Shown: positions 7,908 through 16,310 of the stretch, one piece after another
Numbering within the stretch: the stretch's first letter is position 1
How the letters are laid out: every line of letters starts with the position of its first letter
Position numbers and translations under genes: made by a program
The notes under the pieces: generated by a model
What the model saw: only the letters and a program-made list of their open reading frames with translations
What the model was told of the DNA's origin: nothing
Databases searched by the model: none
From: Novosphingobium sp.
GTDB lineage: Bacteria > Pseudomonadota > Alphaproteobacteria > Sphingomonadales > Sphingomonadaceae
NCBI GenBank assembly: GCA_020848655.1
Contig: JADLHU010000114.1
Span: forward strand, 1 to 58,531
Direction: 5' to 3'
DNA length: 58,531 bases

Positions 7908-8861
7908 CTATAGATCGAGCACCAGTTCGGCGCTGCGCGCGCGCGAACAGCAGGTGATGATCGTCTGGTTCGAAGCCTGCTCCGCCGCGGTCAGAACCTG
8001 GTCGCGATGATCGGGGATTCCTTCCAGCACGGCGACTTCGCACGACCCGCAGATGCCTTCGCGGCAGGCATAGGGCGCGTCGATGCCGGCGTCCTCCAGC
8101 GCTTCGAGTAGGGTCCGGCCGGCCGGCACCGCAATGGTCCGCCCGCTTTTCGCCAGGATCACGGTGAAGCCGTCACCCGGTCCGTGGTCGGCGGTTTCCT
8201 TGGCCGAAAACCATTCGAAGCGGACGCGATCGGGCGCGAAGCCGCTTGTCGCCTGCTCCACCGCTTCCATCAGCGCCGCCGGTCCGCAGCAATAGAGCGT
8301 GCCGGCATCCCCGGCGCGCGCCACCATCGCGGCGATTTCGCCCCGCCGGCCAAGGTCGGCGCTGGAATGGACGACCACCCGATCGCCGAACGGCGCCAGA
8401 TCCTCAAGGAACGCGGCGCGCTGCCGGCTGCGCACCAGATAGTCGAGCGTCCAGGGCTGGCCGGTCTTCTCGCAGTGGCGGATCATCGCCATGATCGGCG
8501 TGATCCCGATCCCGCCGGCGATGAAGTGATGGCTGGCCGCGTCCGCGCTCATCGCGAAATTGTTGCGCGGCGCGGCGGCCCGCAAGCGATCGCCGACCTT
8601 GATCGCGCCGTGCAGCAACCGCGAGCCGCCGCGCGTATCGGCGGCCAGCCCCACGCCGATCAGATATGTCTGGCGATCATCGGGATCGCCGCACAGCGAA
8701 TAGTGGCGGATCAGGCCGTTGGGCAGGACGAGTTCGAGGTGCGCCCCGGCGGTGTAGGCCGGCAGGGGTTGGCCGTCGCCCGCGCGCAAGCCGATCAGCA
8801 GCACGTCCTTGGCCTCTGCCGAAATCGACGAAACGCTGAGATTGAGCCGTTCGACTGACAC
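7908..8861 (-). CDS. ferredoxin-NAD(P)H reductase of Rieske oxygenase, VanB-like (class IA)
   Basis: About 317 residues: an FAD/FMN-binding barrel with the RHYSLCGDP flavin motif near residue 55, an NAD domain with AGGIGITPIMAM near 110 and CCGPAALM near 200, and a C-terminal plant-type 2Fe-2S domain with CREGICGSC plus a fourth Cys in IITCCSR. This is the phthalate dioxygenase reductase/VanB architecture. It can serve the VanA-like oxygenase 151 bases downstream and possibly the Pht3-like oxygenase at 12693, which has no reductase of its own. The start is taken as the GTG at 8861 (GGAG 10 bases upstream). Confidence 0.9.
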   Translation of the reverse strand: MSVERLNLSVSSISAEAKDVLLIGLRAGDGQPLPAYTAGAHLELVLPNGLIRHYSLCGDPDDRQTYLIGVGLAADTRGGSRLLHGAIKVGDRLRAAAPRNNFAMSADAASHHFIAGGIGITPIMAMIRHCEKTGQPWTLDYLVRSRQRAAFLEDLAPFGDRVVVHSSADLGRRGEIAAMVARAGDAGTLYCCGPAALMEAVEQATSGFAPDRVRFEWFSAKETADHGPGDGFTVILAKSGRTIAVPAGRTLLEALEDAGIDAPYACREGICGSCEVAVLEGIPDHRDQVLTAAEQASNQTIITCCSRARSAELVLDL

Positions 8862-8993
8862 TGTAAGCAAACTCCGGCTTGGGCGATATCCGCGATGGCG
8901 CGATCTATGGATGCAAACTTTAACAAGCGTCTTCGCGAAAGCCTCATAGCGATCCTGCCTCGCAGTCATCGGCAAATCGTCTTTCCGCTGCCA

Positions 8994-9018
8994 TGCGCAT
9001 GGGCTTAAGCCCGTCGCA
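8994..9018. promoter_or_regulatory. candidate operator around perfect palindrome GGGCTTAAGCCC
   Basis: A perfect 12-base palindrome at 9001-9012 lies in the 184-base region between the divergent reductase and BNR-repeat genes, with TGCG and CGCA flanking it almost symmetrically. Placement and symmetry suggest a regulator binding site; the regulator is not encoded in the window. Confidence 0.35.
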
Positions 9019-9045
9019 GAATGCCATGACGTGAGGCGGTTGCAC

Positions 9046-10182
9046 ATGAATCGGACGCCCTGCCTGCTTTCCCCCAACGGCCAGACGGTGAGCCTGGGCG
9101 AAGGGCCGCTGTTGCAGTTCACCGTCGGAACGGTGGACGGCATCCATGTGCTGGAGCGCGCCGCTGCGGGCCAGCCCTGGTCGCTCGTGCATCGCTCGCT
9201 CGCTGGGCATCATGTCGGCGCGCTGATCCACGATGCGATCACCGGAAAGCTGCTGGCCGGGCTTCATGCGCCGGGCGGCATCCGCGCCGCCGCTTTCGCC
9301 GCCGGCCGGCCTGAGCATTGGCACGCGGCCGATGCCGGGATCGGCCCGCGCGAAGTCTATTGCCTGGCTTCGGCCGCCGCGCCGGGACGCGCGATGCTTT
9401 ACGCCGGGGTCGATCCCGCCGCGCTGTTCGTCAGCCGCGACGGCGGCGCGACATGGCGCGAGGCCGAAGCCTTGCAGCACGTCCCCGATCGCGACAAGTG
9501 GACCTTTCCGGTCCCGCCGCACATCGCCCACGTCAAGGCGTTGCTGGTCCACCCGGACGACCCGGAGGTGCTTTTCGTGATGGTTGAGCAGGGTGGCCTG
9601 TTCCGCACCACCGATGGCGGCGAAAGCTTCACCGAGATCGCGGGATATTCGGCGACGGACGACTACAGCTATCGCGACATCCACCGGCTGCTGATCCTGC
9701 CGGCCGACGAACGCCGGATGATGCTGGTCACGGGGTCGGGCGTCTATCGCAGCCTCGATGACGGGATGACCTGGGCGCAGCTATCCGATCACCAGGCGCG
9801 CCTTGGCTATCCCGACCACGTCTTTGCCGACCCCACCAACTACGACAGGCTGCTGGTCGCGGGCACCGATACCGATCCCGGACACTGGTGGCGCACGGGC
9901 GCGACCTGCCCCGGCCTGCTGGTTTCACAGGACGGCGGCGATCGCTGGCAGGAACTGGACCTGGGCTGGCCGGCCCAGGCCGCATGGTCGATCGAAGCGA
10001 TGGCGCAGCACATCTGGCTGGACGATGCGGGCCTGCCCTGCGGCAGCAGCCTGATCCTGGCGACGTCCGCCGGCGCGCTGTGGATCAGCGACGATGCCGG
10101 CAGGACCTGGTCGATGCTGGATGCGGCGGTGCCGCCGGTATCGAAGGAAAGCCATCACCGCGCCTTTGCCGCGCACGCCTGA
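9046..10182 (+). CDS. BNR/WD40-like beta-propeller protein
   Basis: 378 residues with several Asp-box-like repeats of the S-x-D-x-G-x-T-W type: VSRDGGATW near residue 140, TTDGGESF near 190, YRSLDDGMTW near 240, VSQDGGDRW near 300 and ISDDAGRTW near 355. This predicts a five- to six-bladed propeller as in sialidase-like, Ycf48-like or photosystem-assembly-type proteins. There is no signal peptide, so a secreted glycosidase is unlikely, and sialidase catalytic residues are not evident. GAGG lies about 10 bases upstream of the ATG; an in-frame GTG at 9031 is the alternative. It is divergent from the Rieske operon and its stop directly abuts the stop of the convergent transporter gene. Function unknown. 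Confidence 0.7.
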   Translation: MNRTPCLLSPNGQTVSLGEGPLLQFTVGTVDGIHVLERAAAGQPWSLVHRSLAGHHVGALIHDAITGKLLAGLHAPGGIRAAAFAAGRPEHWHAADAGIGPREVYCLASAAAPGRAMLYAGVDPAALFVSRDGGATWREAEALQHVPDRDKWTFPVPPHIAHVKALLVHPDDPEVLFVMVEQGGLFRTTDGGESFTEIAGYSATDDYSYRDIHRLLILPADERRMMLVTGSGVYRSLDDGMTWAQLSDHQARLGYPDHVFADPTNYDRLLVAGTDTDPGHWWRTGATCPGLLVSQDGGDRWQELDLGWPAQAAWSIEAMAQHIWLDDAGLPCGSSLILATSAGALWISDDAGRTWSMLDAAVPPVSKESHHRAFAAHA

Positions 10183-11505
10183 TCAGATCCTTTCGCGGCA
10201 CAGGACCGCGAGCAAGGCCGCCGCGCAGACCGCCGGGATGCCCATGATCAGCATCGCCTGGTCAAGCGGCAACCGCGCCGCCAGAATCGCGCCGCCCACC
10301 ATCGGCAGAACGATCCCGCCGATCCGGCCGGCGGTGAACGCCGCCCCCGTCCCGGTCGATCGGATCGCATGGGGGTAAAGCAGCGCGGCGAACGCGCCGA
10401 TGCCGCTTTGCGTGCCCGATATCATCAGGCCGACCCCGGTAAGCGCCGCGATCGAAAGCACCGAGCCGAACGGCGTCGCGCCAAGCAGCGCCAGCGCGCC
10501 TGCCGTGCCCAGCGCGAAGGCCGGCAGCACGATCCGCGCGCCGAAGCGATCGAGCAGCACGCCGATCAGCAGCGTGCCCACGACGCCGCCCAGCGAATTG
10601 AAGATGGCGATGCGCGAATAGCGCTCGGTCGGGATGCCGCCCAGTTCGATGAACAGCGTCGGCAACCAGATCGAGATCAGCAGGAGGCCGCCCAGCGAAC
10701 AGAAGAACACCACCCACAGCAAGGGCGTGAGCACGAGCAGCCGACCGCGCAGCAGATCGCCCAGCACGGTCGGGCGGGACGCACCGGGACTGGCCGGTTC
10801 AAGCGGCGCGGGCGCGCTTTCGATATGGCTGAAGAACCGCTGCAACTGCTGCGCCGCGCGGGGGCTCGAGCGGGCCTGGTGCAGCAAGTGGCTGTAGTTG
10901 GCCGGCACCAGCAGCAGGATCATGGGAACCAGCACGAACGGCGCGAAGCCGCCGATCCAGAAGGCGATATGCCAGCCGAAATCGCCAAGCAGCCAGCCCC
11001 CGACGACCGATGCCCCGCTATAGCCCAGCACATACCCCAGAAAGGCGATGGTCATCATCCGCCCGCGCACCGCCGTGGGCGATGTTTCCGAGACCATGGC
11101 GATCATCGCCGGCACGACACCGCCGATGAACAGGCCGGACAGCCCGCGCATATAGGCCATCTGTTCCAGCGACGTGACCTTCAGCGTGGCCAGCGTCAGC
11201 ACCCCGATCAGCGCCATGCAGGTGGCCAGCGTGCGGCGATAGCCCAGCCGGTCGGCCAGCAGCCCGACGACCACCGCCCCGGTGGCGGTGCCGATCTGCT
11301 GGAGCACGAAAACGAAGCCGATGCCTTGCGGGCTTTCCTTCAGCGCCGCCGCGATGGCCGGGGCAAGGATCGAGAATACGTAGAAATCATAGCCATCGAC
11401 GAACATGGCCAGGAACGCGGTGACCAGCACCAGCACCTGCCAGCGCGATGCCGCGCCAGCACTGTCGGGGCGATCGGCGGCGGCAGGCATATCGGACCCG
11501 TTCAC
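10183..11505 (-). CDS. MFS transporter, aromatic acid:H+ symporter (AAHS) type
   Basis: 440 residues with about 12 predicted membrane segments. The first segment carries the DGYD motif typical of AAHS carriers such as PcaK, BenK and VanK, and the loop between segments 2 and 3 has GLLADRLGYRRT. It is the last gene of the long reverse operon, 61 bases after the LigJ-like gene, so import of the pathway substrate across the inner membrane is the likely role. The GTG at 11505 has AAGGA 9 bases upstream; ATG at 11490 is an alternative start. Confidence 0.87.
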   Translation of the reverse strand: MNGSDMPAAADRPDSAGAASRWQVLVLVTAFLAMFVDGYDFYVFSILAPAIAAALKESPQGIGFVFVLQQIGTATGAVVVGLLADRLGYRRTLATCMALIGVLTLATLKVTSLEQMAYMRGLSGLFIGGVVPAMIAMVSETSPTAVRGRMMTIAFLGYVLGYSGASVVGGWLLGDFGWHIAFWIGGFAPFVLVPMILLLVPANYSHLLHQARSSPRAAQQLQRFFSHIESAPAPLEPASPGASRPTVLGDLLRGRLLVLTPLLWVVFFCSLGGLLLISIWLPTLFIELGGIPTERYSRIAIFNSLGGVVGTLLIGVLLDRFGARIVLPAFALGTAGALALLGATPFGSVLSIAALTGVGLMISGTQSGIGAFAALLYPHAIRSTGTGAAFTAGRIGGIVLPMVGGAILAARLPLDQAMLIMGIPAVCAAALLAVLCRERI

Positions 11506-11566
11506 GGCATGTCATCCTTTGCTGGCCGCGCGCGCGGCATCCACGGTCCGCTGGCGGTGAAGGCGG

Positions 11567-12667
11567 TCAGAGCAATCCGGGCACCTTGTTCAGCAGGGGG
11601 AATATCCGCCGCGGGTTGTCGTGCATGATCGTGGTCTTCTGCTCGGTGGTGAGGAAATCGAACGAATCGATCAGCGCCACCACGTCGTCCGATGGCTTGC
11701 CCGTGACCGGGTTGAGCTGCGACGAGCCGGAGCCGGGCGCTTCGCTGCCGAAGACCATGCGATCGACGCCGCGCTGCCGGATCGCCGTGGACAGGAACCA
11801 GGGATCGTAGGCGCAGGTATCGAAGAACAGGTTGTCCGCGCAATCGCGGTGCAGCGTATCGTCATGCACGAACGTGCCGCCCGATCCACCGCGCTGTTCG
11901 CCGGTCCGCCCGACCACGTTGTCGGGCCCGCGCGAAGGCTGGCTGGCGTCGATCACCTGGCCCACGTCGATGATCCGGCGCAAGTGTCCGCCGCAGTGGC
12001 AGATGACGATGCGCAACTTGGGGAACTTGTCGAAAACGTCTGAATTTTCGAGCAACAGCGTCGCCAGCGTTTCTTCCTTGAGGTTGTTGAACTGGAAGTT
12101 GTGCGGGATGCGTTCGATCCGGGGATCTCGCGAGATCGAGGGGTGGACCACCAGCGTCGCGTCAAGCTGTTCGGCGCGTTCATAAAGCGGGAACCAGGCC
12201 GGATCGTCCATTCCCGGAGACAGGCCATCGGCATTGGGATCGGGATTGATGATCGCCCCCACGAAGCCCAGCTTGTCCACCGCGCGTTCCAGTTCGGCGC
12301 AGCACGCGTCGATGTTCAGACCCGCGGTCTGCGGCAGTTGCGCGATGCCGACGAAGCGGGTCGGGTGCCACTGGCACTGCTGGTGGATCAGGTCGTTGGT
12401 CACCCGGCTCCACGGCTCGACGATGAACGGGCGTTCCCATTGCATCATCGCCACCGGGCGCGGCGAGATGAGCTGGATGTCGATGTCGCGCTCGTCCAGC
12501 ATGCGCAAGTGCCGATCCAGCACTTTGTCCATCGCGTCCTGCGGAATGACCGGCGCCTTCTGTTCCGATGGCGTGCGGATGGCGATCATCGACATCGCAT
12601 AGCCCCGGAAATGCAGCGGCGCCGACATATGGGCGTGAACGTCGATGACCTTCTTGTCGTTGTACAT
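11567..12667 (-). CDS. amidohydrolase-fold hydratase, LigJ-like (4-oxalomesaconate hydratase family)
   Basis: 366 residues. The metal ligands follow the LigJ pattern: HAH at residues 11-13, a His in LVVHPS, a His in VICHCGG and an acidic residue in FGSEAPG. Family strings also seen are MLDERDIDIQLISPRP, FVGIAQLPQTAG and GAIINPDPNADG. LigJ hydrates 4-oxalomesaconate in the protocatechuate 4,5-cleavage and gallate pathways. That fits the LigB-type dioxygenase two genes upstream. The alternative is another amidohydrolase-2 enzyme such as a gamma-resorcylate/ACMSD-type decarboxylase, but the motifs are closer to LigJ. The ATG is preceded by GGAAAG. Confidence 0.8.
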   Translation of the reverse strand: MYNDKKVIDVHAHMSAPLHFRGYAMSMIAIRTPSEQKAPVIPQDAMDKVLDRHLRMLDERDIDIQLISPRPVAMMQWERPFIVEPWSRVTNDLIHQQCQWHPTRFVGIAQLPQTAGLNIDACCAELERAVDKLGFVGAIINPDPNADGLSPGMDDPAWFPLYERAEQLDATLVVHPSISRDPRIERIPHNFQFNNLKEETLATLLLENSDVFDKFPKLRIVICHCGGHLRRIIDVGQVIDASQPSRGPDNVVGRTGEQRGGSGGTFVHDDTLHRDCADNLFFDTCAYDPWFLSTAIRQRGVDRMVFGSEAPGSGSSQLNPVTGKPSDDVVALIDSFDFLTTEQKTTIMHDNPRRIFPLLNKVPGLL

Positions 12668-12692
12668 GGTGTCTTTCCGATTGTGCTGCGCC

Positions 12693-14012
12693 TCAGGCGC
12701 GGTGGCCCATCAGGGAGGCAAGCGGCTTGCCGCCGGCGAAAAAGCGCCGCCACCACCCGCCCAGCAGGGGTTCGGCCTTGTCGAGTTCGAGCGAGAGCGA
12801 CACCAGTTCGGCAAGCGAATCCTCGCCGTCGTAGCGATCGACCATCAGCGGCTCGTTGCCCGCTTCGACGGCAGCGACGGCGGCCAGCAACTGCTGGCGC
12901 ATCTTCACCACGGCAAGGTCTGTGGTGCCCAGGTGCTCGCGCGACCGATCGAGGATCGCGCCTTGCGTTTCGACGACGCATTTGTCGTGGATGAAGAAGC
13001 TGGACCCCAGCCCGGCGAAGCTGCGGGTGCGCATTTCCTCGCGGTCCTGCCGGAAGCGGTTCTCGCGGTTGCGGTCGATCACATAGTCCGGCCCGACCTC
13101 GGCGAAGGCGCTGAGCATGAAATCCTGGTCGAGCGGCGCATCGAAACGGCAGGCGACGACATATTTCCAGTGCGTCTCATCGGTGATCGGCACATGCCAG
13201 TTCATCTGGTAGCCCGAATTTTCATGGATCGGATCGCTGCGCGGATCGGTCATCGGGCTGCCCTGGATCGCGCAGCTATTGGGCATCAGGAAATTGGTGA
13301 TCCGCACGAAATTGGTGTCGGCCGAATAGCTGCGCGCGGCGAAGATACGCAGGCCGAAGTCGGTCTCCTCGACCTGGATCGTCGGCGAACGGTCCTCGCC
13401 CAGCACGTCGTTCAGCGCGCCCGAGCGCAAGTTCAGGTTTTCGTTCACCCCCTCGCGCAGGAACAGGTGCAGGAACGACAGGTGCGCGGGATCGATATTG
13501 CCTTCGTTGGCCTGCAGGTAGTTGCAGTTCTGCCGGACCTTCATCGTGAAGACATGGCTTTCGGGCACATCGAGGTAGTGGAAGGCCGGCAGCCTGGGCG
13601 GCTCGCCGGGGCCGAGATAGGCGAGGATCAGCCCGTTGGCCTCGTGGCACGGATAGCCGGTGCCCAGCTTCAGGCAGGCCCTGCCCCGCGCGCCTTCGGC
13701 CGGGCGTTCGATCACCTGACCGGCCCCATCCATCAGCCAGCCGTGATAGATGCAGCGCAGGCCCCCGTCCTCGACCCGCCCGAACGACAGGTCCGAGCGG
13801 CGATGCGGGCAATAGCGGTCGATCAGGTGCGGCCGGCCCTGGTCGTCGCGGTACATCACCAGATCCTCGCCCAGCAGCGTGATGGCCAGCGGCTCATCGG
13901 CGCCCAACTCGCGCGAGAGCGCGGCGGGCTGCCAATAGCGGCGCATCATCGCCCCACCCGGCGTCCCCGGTCCGGTGCGCGTGATCCGGTCGTTGTCTTC
14001 CTGGCTCAGCAT
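12693..14012 (-). CDS. Rieske ring-hydroxylating oxygenase, phthalate 4,5-dioxygenase (Pht3)-like
   Basis: 439 residues with the Pht3-type N-terminus (QEDNDRITRTGPGTPGG, then MMRRYW). Rieske ligands are Cys68, His70, Cys87 and His90; the catalytic iron site is in NEGNIDPAHLSFLH (His177, His182, with bridging Asp). Family members are homo-oligomeric single-component oxygenases that use a VanB/phthalate-dioxygenase-type reductase. Some dihydroxylate phthalate-like rings, others demethylate. A Pht4-like cis-dihydrodiol dehydrogenase in the same operon argues for ring cis-dihydroxylation. AGGA lies 6 bases upstream of the ATG. It is 28 bases after the LigB-like gene and 26 before the LigJ-like gene. 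Confidence 0.88.
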   Translation of the reverse strand: MLSQEDNDRITRTGPGTPGGAMMRRYWQPAALSRELGADEPLAITLLGEDLVMYRDDQGRPHLIDRYCPHRRSDLSFGRVEDGGLRCIYHGWLMDGAGQVIERPAEGARGRACLKLGTGYPCHEANGLILAYLGPGEPPRLPAFHYLDVPESHVFTMKVRQNCNYLQANEGNIDPAHLSFLHLFLREGVNENLNLRSGALNDVLGEDRSPTIQVEETDFGLRIFAARSYSADTNFVRITNFLMPNSCAIQGSPMTDPRSDPIHENSGYQMNWHVPITDETHWKYVVACRFDAPLDQDFMLSAFAEVGPDYVIDRNRENRFRQDREEMRTRSFAGLGSSFFIHDKCVVETQGAILDRSREHLGTTDLAVVKMRQQLLAAVAAVEAGNEPLMVDRYDGEDSLAELVSLSLELDKAEPLLGGWWRRFFAGGKPLASLMGHRA

Positions 14013-14039
14013 CGTAGTCCTACCCTTGGCGCGATTGGT

Positions 14040-15053
14040 CTATTCCCAGACGGCGAAGCCCATGGCGTTGCCGGTCCCCGCTTCGGTGCGATAGCAGGGC
14101 ACGTAATCGATCAGCGCCATCTCCAGCCCGAACTCGGCGGCGATCCCGCACAGCGTGAACCAGTTCTTGGTTTCCGACGTGCCCGACTGGAACATGGCGT
14201 TGGGTTCGTTGCGCATCGCCGCTTCGTCGTTGGCAAGCATCGCGGCGAGCATGCGCCGGTCCCATTCCTCGTCCACGACATAGTGCGACAGCCCGCCCGA
14301 CGCGCAGACCGCCACGCGCTTTCCCGCGTTCTCGCCGCCCCAGCCCTTGATCGCCCGCGCGATCGATCGCCCGAAGTCATATGCCCGCCCCGGCTTGATC
14401 TGGTTCGGCGCCCAGAAGGTGTTCTGCAACACCGGCACCAGCGGCACCGGCTTGTCGCGCATCAGCCGCCGGACCACGAAGCCGACCGAGTGCGTGATGC
14501 ACAGCGGCCCGTCCGGGCCGACCGGGCTGGAGCCGCAGGTCGATATATCGAATTCGTCCTCGATCGCCTGGGCGATGATCGCGCGGGCGAGCGACTGGTC
14601 GACGGCATAGGCCTGGTCCTGCGCCGGCCGCCAGCCGGGCGCGGCCAGATCCAGCCCCGATCCCGGCGTGAATTCGCTGGCATCGAAGCGGCGGTTGACG
14701 ACTTCGGGCGCGAACAGCACCGAAAGCGCCGGCTGGTTGGCATCGGTGAACCATTCGTGCTGGTCGTCGCCGATCACGATCAGCACGTCGGGCGCGGCTT
14801 CGGCCAGACGCGCCTCCAGCGTGTCGAGCGCGGCCTGGCTGCGGGCATAGTGCGCGGTGCGCTGCGCCTGCTGATTGCCGGCAACCAGCGTGTCGCTGCG
14901 CCGCAAGGTCATCAGGGTGTCGAACGAGTAGACTTCGCCGCGATAATCGTGGCGGCGCGTGCGATCGACGTCGCTGCGCAGTTCCCAGGTTTCGGGCGGC
15001 ATCGACAGTTGCGGCCCGTGCGACGTGGCGAAAGCGAAGACCAGATCGGCCAT
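14040..15053 (-). CDS. class III extradiol ring-cleavage dioxygenase, LigB-type
   Basis: 337 residues. His12 in ATSHGPQ, a second His near 99 in GDDQHEW, His188 in THSVGF (the likely acid-base His) and SGGLSHYVVDEEW near 252-264 match the LigB superfamily, which opens catechol-type rings next to the hydroxyls using Fe(II). No separate LigA-like small subunit is encoded nearby, so it probably works alone, as DesZ (3-O-methylgallate) and DesB-type enzymes do. With the LigJ-like hydratase downstream, a protocatechuate-, gallate- or 3-O-methylgallate-type substrate is likely. GGAAGGA is 9 bases upstream. Confidence 0.87.
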   Translation of the reverse strand: MADLVFAFATSHGPQLSMPPETWELRSDVDRTRRHDYRGEVYSFDTLMTLRRSDTLVAGNQQAQRTAHYARSQAALDTLEARLAEAAPDVLIVIGDDQHEWFTDANQPALSVLFAPEVVNRRFDASEFTPGSGLDLAAPGWRPAQDQAYAVDQSLARAIIAQAIEDEFDISTCGSSPVGPDGPLCITHSVGFVVRRLMRDKPVPLVPVLQNTFWAPNQIKPGRAYDFGRSIARAIKGWGGENAGKRVAVCASGGLSHYVVDEEWDRRMLAAMLANDEAAMRNEPNAMFQSGTSETKNWFTLCGIAAEFGLEMALIDYVPCYRTEAGTGNAMGFAVWE

Positions 15054-15101
15054 GGGATCAGTCCTTCCGGGTTGGAGCGCCGCGCGGCATCGTTCGCCGG
15101 C

Positions 15102-16310
15102 TCATGCCGACACCTGATGCCGCATCGCGATTTCCGTGTTGGTTTGCGAGGATTCGAGCATGCCCAGGCACACTTCGAGCGTGGCGACGCCCCAGGCGCC
15201 GTCGTGAAACGGAGAGCGGCCCTGTTCGATCGCCTGATGCATTTCGAGCAGTTCGGCGACGCGCCCGCTATCGCGGCGCGGCACGGCGATCTCTTCGCGG
15301 CCGTTGGCGGTGTACAGGTACAGCCCGGTTGGCGACTGGCGCAGCGTGCCCTTCTCGCAGGCGACGACGACCAGCCCGAAATGCGGCTGATACGCCGCCT
15401 CGACCCCGGCCAGCGCGTTGAGCAGCTTGCCCGCGCGCTCCCCGCCGAAGCGGCCGCTTTCCTTGCCTTCCTCCAGCCGCGCGTCGCGCTCTTCGGCGGG
15501 CAATGCCATCAGCGCTTCGAATTCGCTGCGGCGCTGCGGATTCCACGCCGGATCGCGCCGACCGCCGCTTTCGCCCACCCAGCCGAAGAACTCGGCCGTA
15601 TCGAGCAGCGAGCGCCCGTCATAGACCAGCGTCGCCGGTACGCCCGACGCGAACTGCACGAAGGCGGTATAGCCCCCCGGCATGCCGGTGACGCCATCGG
15701 GGATCACGCTGGCGCGCACGCTGCGCACCAGGCCGCCGCCGATCTGGCGCGCGATATCGACATGGTGCGGCCCCTGGTTGAGCAAAGGCCCATGCGTGGC
15801 CTGCAATTCGGACAGCAGCCGGGGGCGATGGTTGAATTCGTTGAAGTTCCAGCAATTGATCGCGCGCAGATCACCCAGGTCGCCCGAGCGGACCAGTTCG
15901 CTCATCGCCACGATCGGCGCGTCGAAGCTGTGCGTGTGCCCGGCCAGCAGGTAGACCCCGGCGCGGCGGCATATGTCGACCATGCGCAGGCCGTCCGCCA
16001 GATCCAGCGTCAGCGGCTTTTCGCAGATGATGTGCTTGCCGTGCCGCGCCGCGATCTCGACATGTTCGAGATGCAGCCACGATGGCGATGCGATATAGAC
16101 CGCATCGACATCGCTATCGCGGCACAGGCTTTCGGCATCGGCATGGCCGCCGCCGAATTCGGCGTGAAAGGCATCGACGGCGTGCGCGCGCGGATCGGCG
16201 CCGGCCACCAGCCGCCACGGCAGGTCGGGCCGTTCGCGCAGGCAATCGATCACCATCGCCGCCGCCTGGCCCAGCCCGATCACGCCCAGTTTGCGCTGGC
16301 GCTCGCTCAT
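15102..16310 (-). CDS. Gfo/Idh/MocA oxidoreductase, Pht4-like cis-dihydrodiol dehydrogenase
   Basis: 402 residues. The N-terminal Rossmann motif is GVIGLGQAAAM (about 9-19), followed by VYIASPSWLHLEH and EKPLTLDLADG, the NAD(P)- and substrate-site Lys motif of the family. The C-terminal half matches Pht4 (4,5-dihydro-4,5-dihydroxyphthalate dehydrogenase) in GPHHVDI, LVVVACEKGTLR and HDGAWGVATLEVCLGMLESS. It would rearomatise the cis-dihydrodiol produced by the Pht3-like oxygenase. LigC is in the same superfamily and is the main alternative, but is shorter (about 315 residues). I chose the ATG at 16310, overlapping the DJ-1 fusion stop by 4 bases; upstream in-frame sequence lacks homology. Confidence 0.85.
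   Translation of the reverse strand: MSERQRKLGVIGLGQAAAMVIDCLRERPDLPWRLVAGADPRAHAVDAFHAEFGGGHADAESLCRDSDVDAVYIASPSWLHLEHVEIAARHGKHIICEKPLTLDLADGLRMVDICRRAGVYLLAGHTHSFDAPIVAMSELVRSGDLGDLRAINCWNFNEFNHRPRLLSELQATHGPLLNQGPHHVDIARQIGGGLVRSVRASVIPDGVTGMPGGYTAFVQFASGVPATLVYDGRSLLDTAEFFGWVGESGGRRDPAWNPQRRSEFEALMALPAEERDARLEEGKESGRFGGERAGKLLNALAGVEAAYQPHFGLVVVACEKGTLRQSPTGLYLYTANGREEIAVPRRDSGRVAELLEMHQAIEQGRSPFHDGAWGVATLEVCLGMLESSQTNTEIAMRHQVSA

Noticed and set aside
9046..10182. Exo-sialidase call for the BNR-repeat protein
   Set aside because: Only Asp-box repeats are present; no signal peptide and no sialidase Arg triad could be recognised.
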